This document shows positions 24,444-33,124 of a stretch of 64,000 bases of DNA, piece after piece. A model generated the notes under the pieces. That model saw only the letters and a list, made by a program, of their open reading frames with translations. It was not told where the DNA came from and did not search any database. Positions within the stretch are counted from its first letter, which is position 1, and every line of letters begins with the position of its first letter. The translations under genes were made by a program, and so were the position numbers. Source of the DNA: Desulforapulum sp034007745 (GTDB lineage: Bacteria > Desulfobacterota > Desulfobacteria > Desulfobacterales > Desulfobacteraceae); assembly GCA_034007745.1 (NCBI GenBank), contig JAVEQI010000001.1, forward strand, positions 1 to 64,000. The letters are read 5' to 3'.

Positions 24444-26000
24444 GTGACAAAAAGACCGGTCACAGCCCTGATAATTTTAGATGGCTGGGGCATTAACGAC
24501 GACAGCTATGGGAATGCAGTCAAAGCAGCCAGTACTCCATTTCTGGATCGGCTTCATAGTAATTTCCCCGTTACAAGCCTTGCCTGTTCGGGTAAAGCCG
24601 TGGGGCTTCCCGACGGCATCATGGGCAACTCCGAGGTGGGTCACATGAACATGGGGGCCGGACGAAGGGTATTCCAGGACCTTGTGAGAATCGACAGCGC
24701 CATAGAGGATGGTTCTTTTTTTAAGGACCCGACGCTTGTCCGAACCATGGCAAAGATCAAAGAAACTGGAACCACTCTCCACCTTATGGGACTTGTGTCC
24801 GACGGAGGGGTTCACAGCCAGGTAAACCATCTTGCGGCCCTTATGAACATGGCCCATGACCATGGAATAGACACGGCCATCCACTGCATTACCGATGGAA
24901 GGGACACTTCCCCAAACTCAGGGATTGACTTTGTGACTGGTATCCAGCGACACCTTGAAAACAAACCCAGGGTCAGGATCGCCACAGTGTGCGGCCGATT
25001 CTATGCCATGGACAGGGACACCCGCTGGGACAGGATTGAAAAGGCCTACAACCTCTACACCGGCGAACAGGGAAGAGTTGAACCTGACCCAATCAAAGCC
25101 ATAAAAACAGCCTATGACCGGGGCGAGACCGATGAGTTCATCGAACCTATGAAGATCGTCAAAAAAAATGACCAGGACCTTTCTCCCCAGCCCAAGGGAT
25201 TCAAGGGAATCAAGGACGGGGATGCTATTATTTTCTTCAACTTCAGGGCGGACAGGGCAAGGGAAATCACCCGGGCCTTTACTGAAAAAAACTTCTCTGA
25301 ATTTCCCAGGAAGACCTGCCCGGAACTTGCAGCCTTTGTCTGCATGACCCAGTATGACGAAAACTTTAACCTTCCGGTTGTGTTTCCACCGGTTCACCTG
25401 ACAAATGTCCTTGGCCGGGTCATCAGCGACCAGGGACTTGCCCAGCTGAGAATCGCTGAAACCGAAAAATATGCCCATGTCACATATTTCTTCAACGGGG
25501 GTGATGAGACTGCTTTCCCGGGCGAAGAAAGGGCTTTGATTCCCTCGCCAAGGGAGGTGAGGACCTACGATCTAAAACCTGAAATGAGCGCTGAACTGAT
25601 TGCAGACGAAGCTGTTCAACGTATCCTTTCGGGCAGATATGACCTTGTTGTGCTCAACTTTGCCAACATGGACATGGTGGGCCATACAGGTGTTATCCCG
25701 GCTGCCATCAAGGCTTGTGAGGCCGTTGATCGTTGTGCAAAAAAGGTGGTTGAGGCCGTATGGCAGACAGATGGAACTGCCATAATAACCGCGGACCACG
25801 GCAATGCTGAACAGATGAAAATGCCCGACGGATCACCCCACACCTCCCACACCCTCAACGAGGTGCCCTTTATTCTGGCCGGCAGAACATTTACCGGAAC
25901 AACATTGTACAAGGGGGTCATCGGAGACATTGCCCCCACCATACTGAAGATTATGAATCTGAAACAGCCGATTGAGATGACTGGAAGATCTTTGTTTTAA
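24444..26000 (+). CDS. gpmI: 2,3-bisphosphoglycerate-independent phosphoglycerate mutase
   Basis: GpmI interconverts 3- and 2-phosphoglycerate using two Mn ions and a phosphoserine intermediate. LIILDGWG holds the first metal Asp. The catalytic Ser is in GIMGNSEVGHMNMGAGR. DGRDTSPNSG, FNFRADRARE, MDMVGHTG and ADHGNAEQM hold substrate and metal ligands. The length of 518 aa is typical. The start is GTG at 24444 with AAGGAGGA just upstream; a long repeat-derived hairpin lies immediately before the ribosome-binding site and could affect translation. Confidence 0.96.
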   Translation: MTKRPVTALIILDGWGINDDSYGNAVKAASTPFLDRLHSNFPVTSLACSGKAVGLPDGIMGNSEVGHMNMGAGRRVFQDLVRIDSAIEDGSFFKDPTLVRTMAKIKETGTTLHLMGLVSDGGVHSQVNHLAALMNMAHDHGIDTAIHCITDGRDTSPNSGIDFVTGIQRHLENKPRVRIATVCGRFYAMDRDTRWDRIEKAYNLYTGEQGRVEPDPIKAIKTAYDRGETDEFIEPMKIVKKNDQDLSPQPKGFKGIKDGDAIIFFNFRADRAREITRAFTEKNFSEFPRKTCPELAAFVCMTQYDENFNLPVVFPPVHLTNVLGRVISDQGLAQLRIAETEKYAHVTYFFNGGDETAFPGEERALIPSPREVRTYDLKPEMSAELIADEAVQRILSGRYDLVVLNFANMDMVGHTGVIPAAIKACEAVDRCAKKVVEAVWQTDGTAIITADHGNAEQMKMPDGSPHTSHTLNEVPFILAGRTFTGTTLYKGVIGDIAPTILKIMNLKQPIEMTGRSLF

Positions 26001-26097
26001 CAGCTATTCGCTGTAAGCTGAAAAAACTTGACCACCAAGTATAATCGGGCTTGATAACCGTTTCAACCAATGAGAAAATTACCCTGGAGGGGTCAGG

Positions 26098-26619
26098 ATG
26101 GAAGAGATAGAAACTTTGATAGACTATGTAACAGGCAGAGAAGTCCCCAATGTAGGACCCGAGGAAAACCGCCAGGCCTTTGAACTGTTTCTTGTGGAAA
26201 AAAAGGGGTATGACCCCGGGGATATCCGGGTGGATGAACCCATCTGTGTCACATTCAAGGGCGAAGAATACCACTCCACCATAGATCTTGTGGTCTACTG
26301 CAATGACCGCCCCATCATGGCTGTAAAATGCATTGCAGGTTCCCTTGGCTCCTATGAGCGGGAAATTCTTGCAGGAGCAAGGCTTGTCTATGATGTCCAG
26401 ATACCTTTTTCAGTTGCCACAAACGGGATCGACGCCCTAGTAAGAGATGCTTTAACGGGCGGGGAAAGGGGCCAGGGCCTTGATGCTGTCCCGTCAAAGG
26501 AAGAGGCCCTTGGAATGTCCCTCAAATATTTGGCCTTCCCCCCGGAAAAAAAAGAGCGGGAGATGATCATCTTCCGCTCGTATAATATTCATAAGAATCA
26601 TGATGACTGCAAGGGCTGA
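26098..26619 (+). CDS. Orphan HsdR_N-type (type I restriction R subunit N-terminal) protein
   Basis: This is a 173-residue soluble protein resembling the N-terminal nuclease-fold domain of type I restriction R subunits. GYDPGDIRVDEPI is followed by STIDLVVYCNDRPIMAVKCIAGS, which matches the D...(E/V)xK-like core; the usual E-x-K reads V-K-C, so nuclease activity is doubtful. No helicase domain and no hsdM or hsdS are nearby, so this is not a restriction system. Small stand-alone HsdR_N proteins are common in deltaproteobacteria. GGAGG precedes the ATG. Confidence 0.75.
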   Translation: MEEIETLIDYVTGREVPNVGPEENRQAFELFLVEKKGYDPGDIRVDEPICVTFKGEEYHSTIDLVVYCNDRPIMAVKCIAGSLGSYEREILAGARLVYDVQIPFSVATNGIDALVRDALTGGERGQGLDAVPSKEEALGMSLKYLAFPPEKKEREMIIFRSYNIHKNHDDCKG

Positions 26620-26659
26620 GGATAGCAGATCAAATAATTTGAAAGTCAGCCCTTAAAAA

Positions 26660-27337
26660 TCAGCCCAGGGGAACATCCCTGTCACAATGCCTGCAAACCG
26701 TGGCCCGCTTCTTTATAATCTCGGCACAATGGGGGCATTCTCTCGTGTAATTGCGCTCGTGAATCGCAGCCACGGCTTTTTCCGCAGCCTCGGTAAGCAC
26801 TGTGGAGCCGTATTTGTGGTTGACTAGGTGTTCAATGGCATCTACATCACCAATTTCACCGACCATCTCGGCTGCCTTGAGCCTTACCCTGGAAGGCTGA
26901 ATGGGATCCAGCAGAATCTTAAGAATTTCGTCCCAGTCTTTGGAGATATAAAAATCTGTGAGCAGGGAAAACCCCTGCTTCATGGCTTCCTTAGTGGCTT
27001 CCCTCATATCCAGCACATTGTCGTCAAGCACCTGACCGGTGCCGCCGATGGAGCTGAAAACTGGCATATATTCAAAGTTATGGCTTCCAGGCGAATTGAT
27101 GCACCTGTATGAGGCAACGTGCTCCATTGTCTGTTGGATATCATCCCATCCCTTTTTATACGAGGGACAGTCGTTGTTAAAGCAGACAAAAAGATATGGA
27201 GTTCCCCAGCCAAGACCATCACCACAGGCAATGTCTGGAACCTCCCAGAGACTCATAGGCTTCTCACAGTGGGGGCAAAGGGGTTTTTGCATATTTAAAA
27301 TTTTTTCAAAGACTTCCTCTTTTGTTTCAAAGGCCAT
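26660..27337 (-). CDS. Zinc-ribbon/HEAT-like protein of unknown function
   Basis: This is a 225-residue soluble protein. The N-terminal CPHCEKPM...CFNNDC pattern (about residues 21-58) resembles an Ogr/Delta-type zinc finger. The middle (about 125-190) is helical and HEAT-like (RLKAAEMVGEIGDVDAIEHL). The C-terminus is a CPHC...CRHCD zinc ribbon (about 201-220). Such proteins usually mediate protein or nucleic-acid contacts; no enzymatic residues are visible. It is transcribed alone, convergent with the HsdR_N gene. Confidence 0.78.
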   Translation of the reverse strand: MAFETKEEVFEKILNMQKPLCPHCEKPMSLWEVPDIACGDGLGWGTPYLFVCFNNDCPSYKKGWDDIQQTMEHVASYRCINSPGSHNFEYMPVFSSIGGTGQVLDDNVLDMREATKEAMKQGFSLLTDFYISKDWDEILKILLDPIQPSRVRLKAAEMVGEIGDVDAIEHLVNHKYGSTVLTEAAEKAVAAIHERNYTRECPHCAEIIKKRATVCRHCDRDVPLG

Positions 27338-27435
27338 GGGATTCTCTCCTGTTTTTTATAAGTCAATGCCATCTGGCATGTATACATCCTAACCGATGGC
27401 AAACGTAAGTATGAATCATTAATCTGTCAATTTAT

Positions 27436-27473
27436 ATAAAAAGACGGGCCCGGGAAATTCTCCCGAGCCCGTC
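27436..27473 (-). terminator. Rho-independent terminator (minus strand) past the carboxyltransferase cluster
   Basis: GACGGGCCCGGG (27443-27454) and TCCCGAGCCCGTC (27461-27473) pair around AAATTC. On the minus strand a T-rich run (complement of 27436-27442) follows the stem. It lies about 110 bases downstream of the last gene of the cluster. Confidence 0.8.
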
Positions 27474-27541
27474 CAATTGAATATTTTCTTCCAATCCCCT
27501 AAACGTTTGGCCAGTGCCCCATCTTCGCCTATTTGGGCCTG

Positions 27542-27590
27542 CCTACTCCCTACTCCCTACTCCCTACCAACTACTGTCTACTGTCTACTC
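27542..27590. repeat. Heptad repeat array (NCTACTN type) running into a stop codon
   Basis: Seven units in phase: CCTACTC three times, then CCTACCA, ACTACTG, TCTACTG, TCTACTC. The last unit contains the stop codon of the carboxyltransferase gene (complement of 27585-27587). Confidence 0.85.
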
Positions 27591-29645
27591 TATGGTGGCA
27601 AGCAGGTCTCCCTTAGATACAGAGTCACCCGATCCGAAGTTAAGGGCTGTCACCACACCGTCGGCCGGTGCCGGCAGTGAGTTTTCCATCTTCATGGCCT
27701 CGAGCACCACAACGGTGTCACCTTTTTTGACGGTATCCCCCACCTTTTTTTCATACTTGATGATCATGCCGGGCATGGGGGCCTTGACACCGGCGCCGCC
27801 CGCCCCAGGAGCTGCGACAGGAGCTGCAGCAGGTTTTGGTTTTTCGACTTTGGGTAGCGGTGCTGCCTGTTTAGGAGCAGAAGCAGGTGCAGGCGCTGCG
27901 GCACGGGCAGGCGGCGGAGGTACCCTTGTTCCCTGCTGGGGTGCTGGCTGTGCGGCTGGCTGCTGGACCTGGGCAGGCTGGGCATAAGCGATTACCGGGG
28001 CACCGCCTACCTCGTCAACTCCGATTTCAAAACATTCGTCGTCCACAAACACGTTAAAGGTTCTCAGGCAGTCGGTCTTTTCCGGAAGATCTTTGCCGGA
28101 TTTTTTCTCCACAAGCTCTCCTCCCTTTGCCTTTTTAATGATCTCGGCCTGTTTTTTTACATCCTCCATGGTGATGGCCTTCATACTCGCAGGAACAGCC
28201 TCTTTTCCATATTTGCGCTGGAGAAATTTTTTGCCAGTAACAGGAAACAGAGTGTAGAGGATGAGATCATCCTCGTCCACGGCAAGATCCTTGATTTCCG
28301 CCCTGGCAACTTCCAACTCGGGTTCGAGCACCTCGGCGGGCCTGCAAGTGATGGGTTGTTCGCCCCTTTCATAACCCTTGAGGGCCTTTTTCTGAACATC
28401 TGGATCAATGGGAATGGCCGTCTTTCCGTAGAGGCCGTAGCATAGATCCTTTACCTGGGCCGTGATCATCTTGTAGCGTTCGTCCGGGGTGTCAAACAGC
28501 ACGTTGTTCACAGTCTGGGTGCCCACAATCTGGCTAGTAGGAGTAACAAGGGGCACCTGGCCAAGCTCTCGCCTGACCCTGGGGAGCTCTTCAAACACCC
28601 TGCCGATTTTGTCCAGGGCATCCATGTCCCGCAGCTGGTTCACGAGGTTGGAGAGCATTCCGCCGGGAGTCTGGTGCAGGAGCACGTTGATGTCAATCAC
28701 CGACACCTTTGTATCGTCGAGAAGATGGCGGTACTTGGGCAGAATCTCCTTTTCAAGGGTCTCGTTGATCGAGGCAAGGGCTTCGATATCAAAACCCGTA
28801 TCCCTGTCGGTGCCGAGAAGCGACATGACCATGGGCTCCAGGGCCGGATGGCTTGTTCGATAGGCATAGGGAGTAAGACAGGTATCAAGGATGTCGACCC
28901 CTGCCTCAGCCGCCTTGAGATGGGTCATGGGGGCCATGCCCGAGGTTGCGTGGGAGTGAAGGTTAATGGGGATCTTAACGTTCTCCTTCAGGGCCTTGAC
29001 AAGGTCGTAGGCGTCGTAGGGTGCCATCAGCCCTGCCATGTCTTTGATGCAGATGCTGTCGGCACCCATCTGCTCAAGTTCCTTTGCCTTTTTAACATAA
29101 TAATCAAGGGTGTAAACCGTGCCGCCCATTCTTGGTTCGGTAAGCGAGTAGCAGATGCTTCCCTGGAAGTGCTTGCCGCAGCTCTTGATCACGGGAACCA
29201 CAGCCTCAAAATTTCGATAGTCGTTCAGAGCGTCAAAGGTTCTGAATATGTCCATTCCATTCTCACAGGCCCTTTCAACAAAGGCCCTGGCAACGTCGTC
29301 AGCATAGTTTCGATACCCTACAAGGTTCTGGCCTCTGAGGAGCATTGAAAATGGTGTCTTTTTAAAATAGCGTTTGAGGGTCCTGATTCTCTCCCAGGGA
29401 TCTTCGTTTAAAAAACGATGCATGGTGTCAAAGGTAGCACCGCCCCAGACCTCTACTGCCCAGAAGCCAACCTCATCCATGCGCTCTGCCACGGGGATCA
29501 TGTCCTCGGTCCTTCCCCTTGTGGCAAACAGCGACTGGTGACCGTCCCGCAGGGAGAGATCCATAATCTTCAGGGGGTTTTCAGCCTTGGGCCTCTCTTT
29601 TTCACAGTTCAACTCACACATATTAATTTTGCCGTGTTCACTCAT
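27585..29645 (-). CDS. Carboxyltransferase (PycB/OadA/transcarboxylase 5S type) fused to biotin carrier domain
   Basis: This subunit moves CO2 between biotin and pyruvate/oxaloacetate. The N-terminal HMGL-like TIM barrel (about 25-300) starts with MDLSLRDGHQSLFATR and includes SICIKDMAGL and NLHSHATSGMA with metal ligands. The conserved PYC/OADA domain spans about 320-520. An Ala/Pro-rich linker (about 555-615) leads to a biotinyl domain with EAMKMEN, the biotinylated Lys being residue 652. The length is 686 aa. Together with the 12S-like subunit and the small subunit upstream it fits a methylmalonyl-CoA:pyruvate transcarboxylase. A soluble oxaloacetate decarboxylase or pyruvate carboxylase part is the alternative. 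No membrane beta subunit gene is adjacent. Confidence 0.9.
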   Translation of the reverse strand: MSEHGKINMCELNCEKERPKAENPLKIMDLSLRDGHQSLFATRGRTEDMIPVAERMDEVGFWAVEVWGGATFDTMHRFLNEDPWERIRTLKRYFKKTPFSMLLRGQNLVGYRNYADDVARAFVERACENGMDIFRTFDALNDYRNFEAVVPVIKSCGKHFQGSICYSLTEPRMGGTVYTLDYYVKKAKELEQMGADSICIKDMAGLMAPYDAYDLVKALKENVKIPINLHSHATSGMAPMTHLKAAEAGVDILDTCLTPYAYRTSHPALEPMVMSLLGTDRDTGFDIEALASINETLEKEILPKYRHLLDDTKVSVIDINVLLHQTPGGMLSNLVNQLRDMDALDKIGRVFEELPRVRRELGQVPLVTPTSQIVGTQTVNNVLFDTPDERYKMITAQVKDLCYGLYGKTAIPIDPDVQKKALKGYERGEQPITCRPAEVLEPELEVARAEIKDLAVDEDDLILYTLFPVTGKKFLQRKYGKEAVPASMKAITMEDVKKQAEIIKKAKGGELVEKKSGKDLPEKTDCLRTFNVFVDDECFEIGVDEVGGAPVIAYAQPAQVQQPAAQPAPQQGTRVPPPPARAAAPAPASAPKQAAPLPKVEKPKPAAAPVAAPGAGGAGVKAPMPGMIIKYEKKVGDTVKKGDTVVVLEAMKMENSLPAPADGVVTALNFGSGDSVSKGDLLATIE

Positions 29646-29884
29646 TGGACTCTCCTAATTGTTTGTTTGAATACACGCATCTGCATCATGGTTCGGCCCT
29701 GCATCTGATCGCTCCTGCCAGCCATTGCCCAGGTTTTGACACTCGAACAAGCCCCTGGATCCTTAGATTTCAAGGCATCGTCCATGAAGGTCTCCAGGGG
29801 AGCTGCAAACCTGGCCGCCTCTTCCTGGCTCTTTATGTATGTGACAACCGCAGCAGTTACTGCGGCCATTTTTTTTGGATTCAT
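29642..29884 (-). CDS. Small subunit-like protein of a decarboxylase/transcarboxylase (MmdE/OadG C-terminal type)
   Basis: This encodes an 80-residue protein. Its KKMAAVTAAVVTYIKSQEE segment and the later WAMAGRSDQM...R segment recall the pattern of the epsilon subunit of methylmalonyl-CoA decarboxylase and the tail of the delta/gamma subunits, which bridge the carboxyltransferase and the biotin protein. Unlike OadG/MmdD it has no membrane helix. ATG at 29884 has AGGAAG upstream, and the stop overlaps the next ATG as ATGA. Position between the two large subunits supports the role. The family match is from memory. Confidence 0.7.
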   Translation of the reverse strand: MNPKKMAAVTAAVVTYIKSQEEAARFAAPLETFMDDALKSKDPGACSSVKTWAMAGRSDQMQGRTMMQMRVFKQTIRRVQ

Positions 29885-29907
29885 TGGTTCTTCCTATTAG
29901 ATCCTTC

Positions 29908-31461
29908 CTATACGGGTATATTCCCATGTTTTTTAGCCGGCCGCATCTCACGCTTAGATCCCAGGGCCTCCAGGGCGTCCACAAGGCGGGACCTTGTATC
30001 GGCAGGCCTTATCACTGCATCCACAAATCCGCGGTTCGCCGCACAATAGGGGTTTGAGAAAAGGGTCTCGTACTCGTCGATCTTTTCGGCCCGTCTGGCA
30101 ACAGGATCATCGGCCGCCTTGATCTCCTTTGCATGGATAATGTTGGCTGCCCCTGCTGCCCCCATTACGGCTATCTGGGCGCTTGGCCATGCAAAGACCA
30201 TGTCAGCCCCAAGGTGCTTTGAGCACATGGCAAGATAGGAACCGCCGTAATCTTTCCTTGTGATGAGCAGGAATTTGGGAACTGTTGCCTCGGAATAGCA
30301 CCAGAGAAGCTTGGCTCCGTGACGGATTATGCCGCTCCACTCCTGATCGCTGCCGGGCAGATAACCAGGTACGTCTGCAATGGTAAGCATGGGGATGTTA
30401 AAGGCGTCACAAAATCTTATAAATCTGGTTGCCTTGTCCGATGCATTGATGTCAAGGCACCCTGCCAGGAAGTTAGGCTGGTTGGCTATGATGCCGATCA
30501 CACTTCCGTTGATTCGGGCAAAGCAGATAACGATGTTTTTGGCAAAATACTCGTGGGGCTCGAAATACTCCCCATTGTCCACAATTGAAGTGATCACCTC
30601 CTTAATGTCGTAGCCCTGGTTGGGATTGTCCGGTATCAGGGTATCAAGCTCGGGGGTGATACGATAGGGGTCATCGCCGGTCTCTTTAAACGGGGGATCC
30701 TCCATGTTATTGGCGGGAAGATAGGAGAGCAGCAGCCTGATTCTCTCCAGGGCGTCCTGGTCGGATTCACAGGCAAACTGGGCCACACCGCTCTTTTCGT
30801 TGTGAGTCATGGCTCCGCCGAGCTCTTCAAAGGTAATCTCTTCACCGGTGACCGATTTGATCACCTGGGGCCCTGTAATGAACATGTAGCTTGTCTCTTT
30901 GACCATGAAGATCCAGTCGGTCATGGCGGGAGAATAGACTGCACCGCCTGCAGTTGGTCCCATGATGGCCGAGATCTGGGGGATCACCCCGGAAGCCGCC
31001 GAGTTCCTGAAAAAGATCTCACCATAACCCGCCAGGGCATCCACCCCCTCCTGAATTCTTGCGCCTCCCGAATCGTTGATACCAACGATGGGGACTCCTG
31101 CCTTCATGGCAAGATCCATGACCTTGCAGATCTTCTTTGCCTGCATTTCACCCATGGTGCCGGCCCTTGAGGTAAAGTCTTGGGAATAGGCAAACACGAC
31201 TCGCCCGTCGACCTTTCCATGGCCTGTTACGACACCGTCGGCCGCAATTTCCTTGTCCTGCATTCCAAAGTTGGTACACCGGTGGGTGACAAACATGTCC
31301 ACCTCCCGGAATGTGCCCTTGTCAAACAGAAGATCCAGGCGCTCCCTGGCATTCAGGACGCCTTTTTCACGTCGTTTTTCCAGGGCCTTTTCGCCCCCCA
31401 TGCCAAGGATTTTCTTCTCCCGTTCAGCAAGATCCTTGATCTTGTCCGCTGTTAATCCCAT
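29908..31461 (-). CDS. Acyl-CoA carboxylase carboxyltransferase subunit (MmdA/12S/PccB family)
   Basis: This is the carboxyltransferase subunit acting on methylmalonyl-CoA or propionyl-CoA. Crotonase-fold signatures are clear: KRREKGVLNARERLDLLFD, the oxyanion-hole segments GGARIQEGVDAL and GPTAGGAVYSPA, GGAMTHNEKSGVAQF, and the C-terminal DVPGYLPGSDQEW and MGAAGAANIIHAKEI. The start is placed at ATG 31461 (MGLTADKIKDL, 517 aa, the usual family length). The open frame runs on to 31635, but that extension is derived from an intergenic repeat. It is the first gene of a three-gene operon for transcarboxylation, relevant to propionate/succinate metabolism. Confidence 0.92.
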   Translation of the reverse strand: MGLTADKIKDLAEREKKILGMGGEKALEKRREKGVLNARERLDLLFDKGTFREVDMFVTHRCTNFGMQDKEIAADGVVTGHGKVDGRVVFAYSQDFTSRAGTMGEMQAKKICKVMDLAMKAGVPIVGINDSGGARIQEGVDALAGYGEIFFRNSAASGVIPQISAIMGPTAGGAVYSPAMTDWIFMVKETSYMFITGPQVIKSVTGEEITFEELGGAMTHNEKSGVAQFACESDQDALERIRLLLSYLPANNMEDPPFKETGDDPYRITPELDTLIPDNPNQGYDIKEVITSIVDNGEYFEPHEYFAKNIVICFARINGSVIGIIANQPNFLAGCLDINASDKATRFIRFCDAFNIPMLTIADVPGYLPGSDQEWSGIIRHGAKLLWCYSEATVPKFLLITRKDYGGSYLAMCSKHLGADMVFAWPSAQIAVMGAAGAANIIHAKEIKAADDPVARRAEKIDEYETLFSNPYCAANRGFVDAVIRPADTRSRLVDALEALGSKREMRPAKKHGNIPV

Positions 31462-31546
31462 GGTAACAACCTGCCCTTTTTTGATATCATTAATATGAGT
31501 TGCTGTGAATTTACCTTTTCTTTTTTTCAAAACCAAAAGGGGTGGA

Positions 31547-31612
31547 ATGAGACAAATGCCCACCCTGTACCATCGTATTTCGTGCTTCGTTGTGTCCGTC
31601 AGGACATCTTGC
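31547..31612 (-). repeat. Dispersed palindromic element, copy upstream of the 12S-like gene
   Basis: The minus strand reads ATGTCCTGACGGACACAACG, then a short spacer and TGGTACAGGGTGGGCA...GTCTCATTCC. The second half matches 24241-24275, where TGGTACAGGGTGGGCACTAG and GTCATTCCGCC occur in the same order. Confidence 0.65.
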
Positions 31613-31695
31613 ACTCCGGCCTGCTGGTAATACAAACGTTAGAAGTCCCTAAATCGAATACAGGACCTTAACGTCCTTAGTCAAGAATTGATTGG

Positions 31696-32325
31696 CTATT
31701 TTACAATATTAACCTTGTTCAGGACCCTCCAGACCTCTTCAACCTGTTCCCGAGTCTTGTCAGGGGTTGAAGAATTGTCAATTACAAAATCTGCAAATTT
31801 AAGTTTTTCGTCAATGGGTAGCTGGGATTCCAAAATCAAGGCCGCCTCCTCGTCTGTGATCCTGTCCCGCTCGACAAGGCGCTTGAGTTGTGTGACCCGG
31901 GGTACATACACCACCAGGATACGATCAAAGAGGTGTTGAAGATTTGCCTCCACCAGCAGGGGGATCACCACCTGGATTACACGGGATATACTCTCTTTTG
32001 ACAGGGCTTTGACCCGGGCTAAAAAAGCCTCATAAATCGGAGGGTGGGTAAAACTTTCGAGCTTTTTAAGCTTTTCCCTGTCACCAAACACAATTTTAGA
32101 TAATCGTTTCCGATCAAGGCTGCCCTCATCTGACACAACCTGGGTGCCAAAAAATTCAACAATATCAGCAAAACTCTTTGTACCCGGTTCGACCACCTCT
32201 CTTGCCAGAACATCAAAATCCACAATGGGTGCACCCTTTTCTTCGAGCATCTTGGCAACGGTGCTCTTTCCAGAACCTATGCCGCCTGTCACTCCAAGAA
32301 GCAATTTATTGCTGGGAATTGTCAT
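31696..32325 (-). CDS. coaE: Dephospho-CoA kinase
   Basis: CoaE performs the last step of coenzyme A synthesis. The P-loop is GVTGGIGSGKST. DFDVLAREVVEPG (substrate binding) and a lid with QLKRLVERDRITDEEA are typical, as is the C-terminal ADFVIDNSS. ATG 32325 gives a 209-aa protein starting MTIPSNKLLLG; an ATG 14 codons upstream overlaps the preceding gene. It lies two bases after the stop codon of the DUF6125-like gene and is probably co-transcribed. Confidence 0.93.
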   Translation of the reverse strand: MTIPSNKLLLGVTGGIGSGKSTVAKMLEEKGAPIVDFDVLAREVVEPGTKSFADIVEFFGTQVVSDEGSLDRKRLSKIVFGDREKLKKLESFTHPPIYEAFLARVKALSKESISRVIQVVIPLLVEANLQHLFDRILVVYVPRVTQLKRLVERDRITDEEAALILESQLPIDEKLKFADFVIDNSSTPDKTREQVEEVWRVLNKVNIVK

Positions 32326-32327
32326 GT

Positions 32328-33077
32328 TCAAGGGGCAACCAGGGTGAACTTCCATGCGCAGTACCATTCCTCGGGGTGATCATCGGGGGGACACCCTATG
32401 CATTCTGTTTTAATCCTTGAATCAATAGTCTCTGCAAAGTAGGGATACTCAACCATGCCTCCGGACTTGCAGGGATAATCGGCAAGGCCTCTTCTCTTTC
32501 TTGCTGCCTGCACCCTGCAGTCGTTCATGCGAAAGATGATGGTATTTTCATCGATATCTTCCACGCTCTGGCGATTGATGGTGGCGTACATCCTGAATGC
32601 CAGGGCCTTTTTAAGGGCCGGGATGCCGCCGTTATCAGGAAGATCAAGAAGTCGCTTTATCCGTTTTGCCTCAAACGGTGAGAAACGGCCCCAGCAACTA
32701 TCATTGCACCGCTTGGCATCGTTCATACCAAAAGGATTTTCAACGGCCTGGAACCAGATACCGTCGTTGGCAAGCCAGTTTACACCCATTTTCCCCAGAA
32801 GATCCAACAAATCGGCCCTGGACATAGCATGAAGCGCCGCAGGAACACCGTCTATGATCTCAAAGCCCAGGGTCTTGCCAAGGCGTGTCAGCTGATTGTT
32901 AAAGCTCTTCTCCCAAACAGCGTCTTCAACCTCCATTGCCCTTTCACCTCCAAGCTGGTGGTGAACCTCGGAGAACCACTGACCATAGTGAACAAGGGTT
33001 CTCCTGAAAGAATCCTTGACCATCTTCAAGAGCATATCATGATCGGCCTGTTCAAGCAGATTGTTCATCTCGTTCAT
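32328..33077 (-). CDS. DUF6125-like cytosolic protein
   Basis: This is a 249-residue soluble protein without signal or membrane segments. It begins with a helical domain (MLLKMVKDSFRRTLVHYGQWF). It has Cys residues in KRCNDSCWGRFSPFEA, NDCRVQAARKRRGL, DYPCKSGGMVEYPYF and TECIGCPPDDHPEEWYCAWKF; the clustered Cys and His suggest metal or Fe-S binding. The overall pattern matches a family of uncharacterised proteins of anaerobes that I know as DUF6125 (from memory). GGAGG lies five bases before the ATG. Upstream are a TTGACA-17-TAAACT promoter and a 16-base palindrome, so the gene is likely repressor-controlled. Confidence 0.7.
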   Translation of the reverse strand: MNEMNNLLEQADHDMLLKMVKDSFRRTLVHYGQWFSEVHHQLGGERAMEVEDAVWEKSFNNQLTRLGKTLGFEIIDGVPAALHAMSRADLLDLLGKMGVNWLANDGIWFQAVENPFGMNDAKRCNDSCWGRFSPFEAKRIKRLLDLPDNGGIPALKKALAFRMYATINRQSVEDIDENTIIFRMNDCRVQAARKRRGLADYPCKSGGMVEYPYFAETIDSRIKTECIGCPPDDHPEEWYCAWKFTLVAP

Positions 33078-33106
33078 ATTTTCCTCCGCATTTAAGATAA
33101 AATATC

Positions 33107-33122
33107 GATTGAGCGCTCAGTC
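33107..33122. promoter_or_regulatory. TetR-type operator candidate
   Basis: GATTGAGCGCTCAGTC is a 16-base palindrome with one asymmetric base pair per arm and the core TGAGCGCTCA. It starts right after the -10 box of the DUF6125-like gene promoter, a classic position for repressor binding. TGAGCGCTCA-type cores are typical of TetR-family operators. No regulator gene is adjacent. Confidence 0.45.
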
Positions 33123-33124
33123 AT

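Noticed and set aside
26098..26619. Type I restriction-modification system
   Set aside because: Only an HsdR_N-like domain is present; there is no helicase part and no hsdM or hsdS, and the catalytic E-x-K is not intact.
27542..27590. CRISPR array
   Set aside because: The units are 7 bases with no spacers and there are no cas genes; this is a simple heptad repeat.
31462..31635. 58-codon N-terminal extension of the 12S-like carboxyltransferase
   Set aside because: It reads through a dispersed repeat, has no homology to the family N-terminus, and ATG 31461 gives the standard protein.
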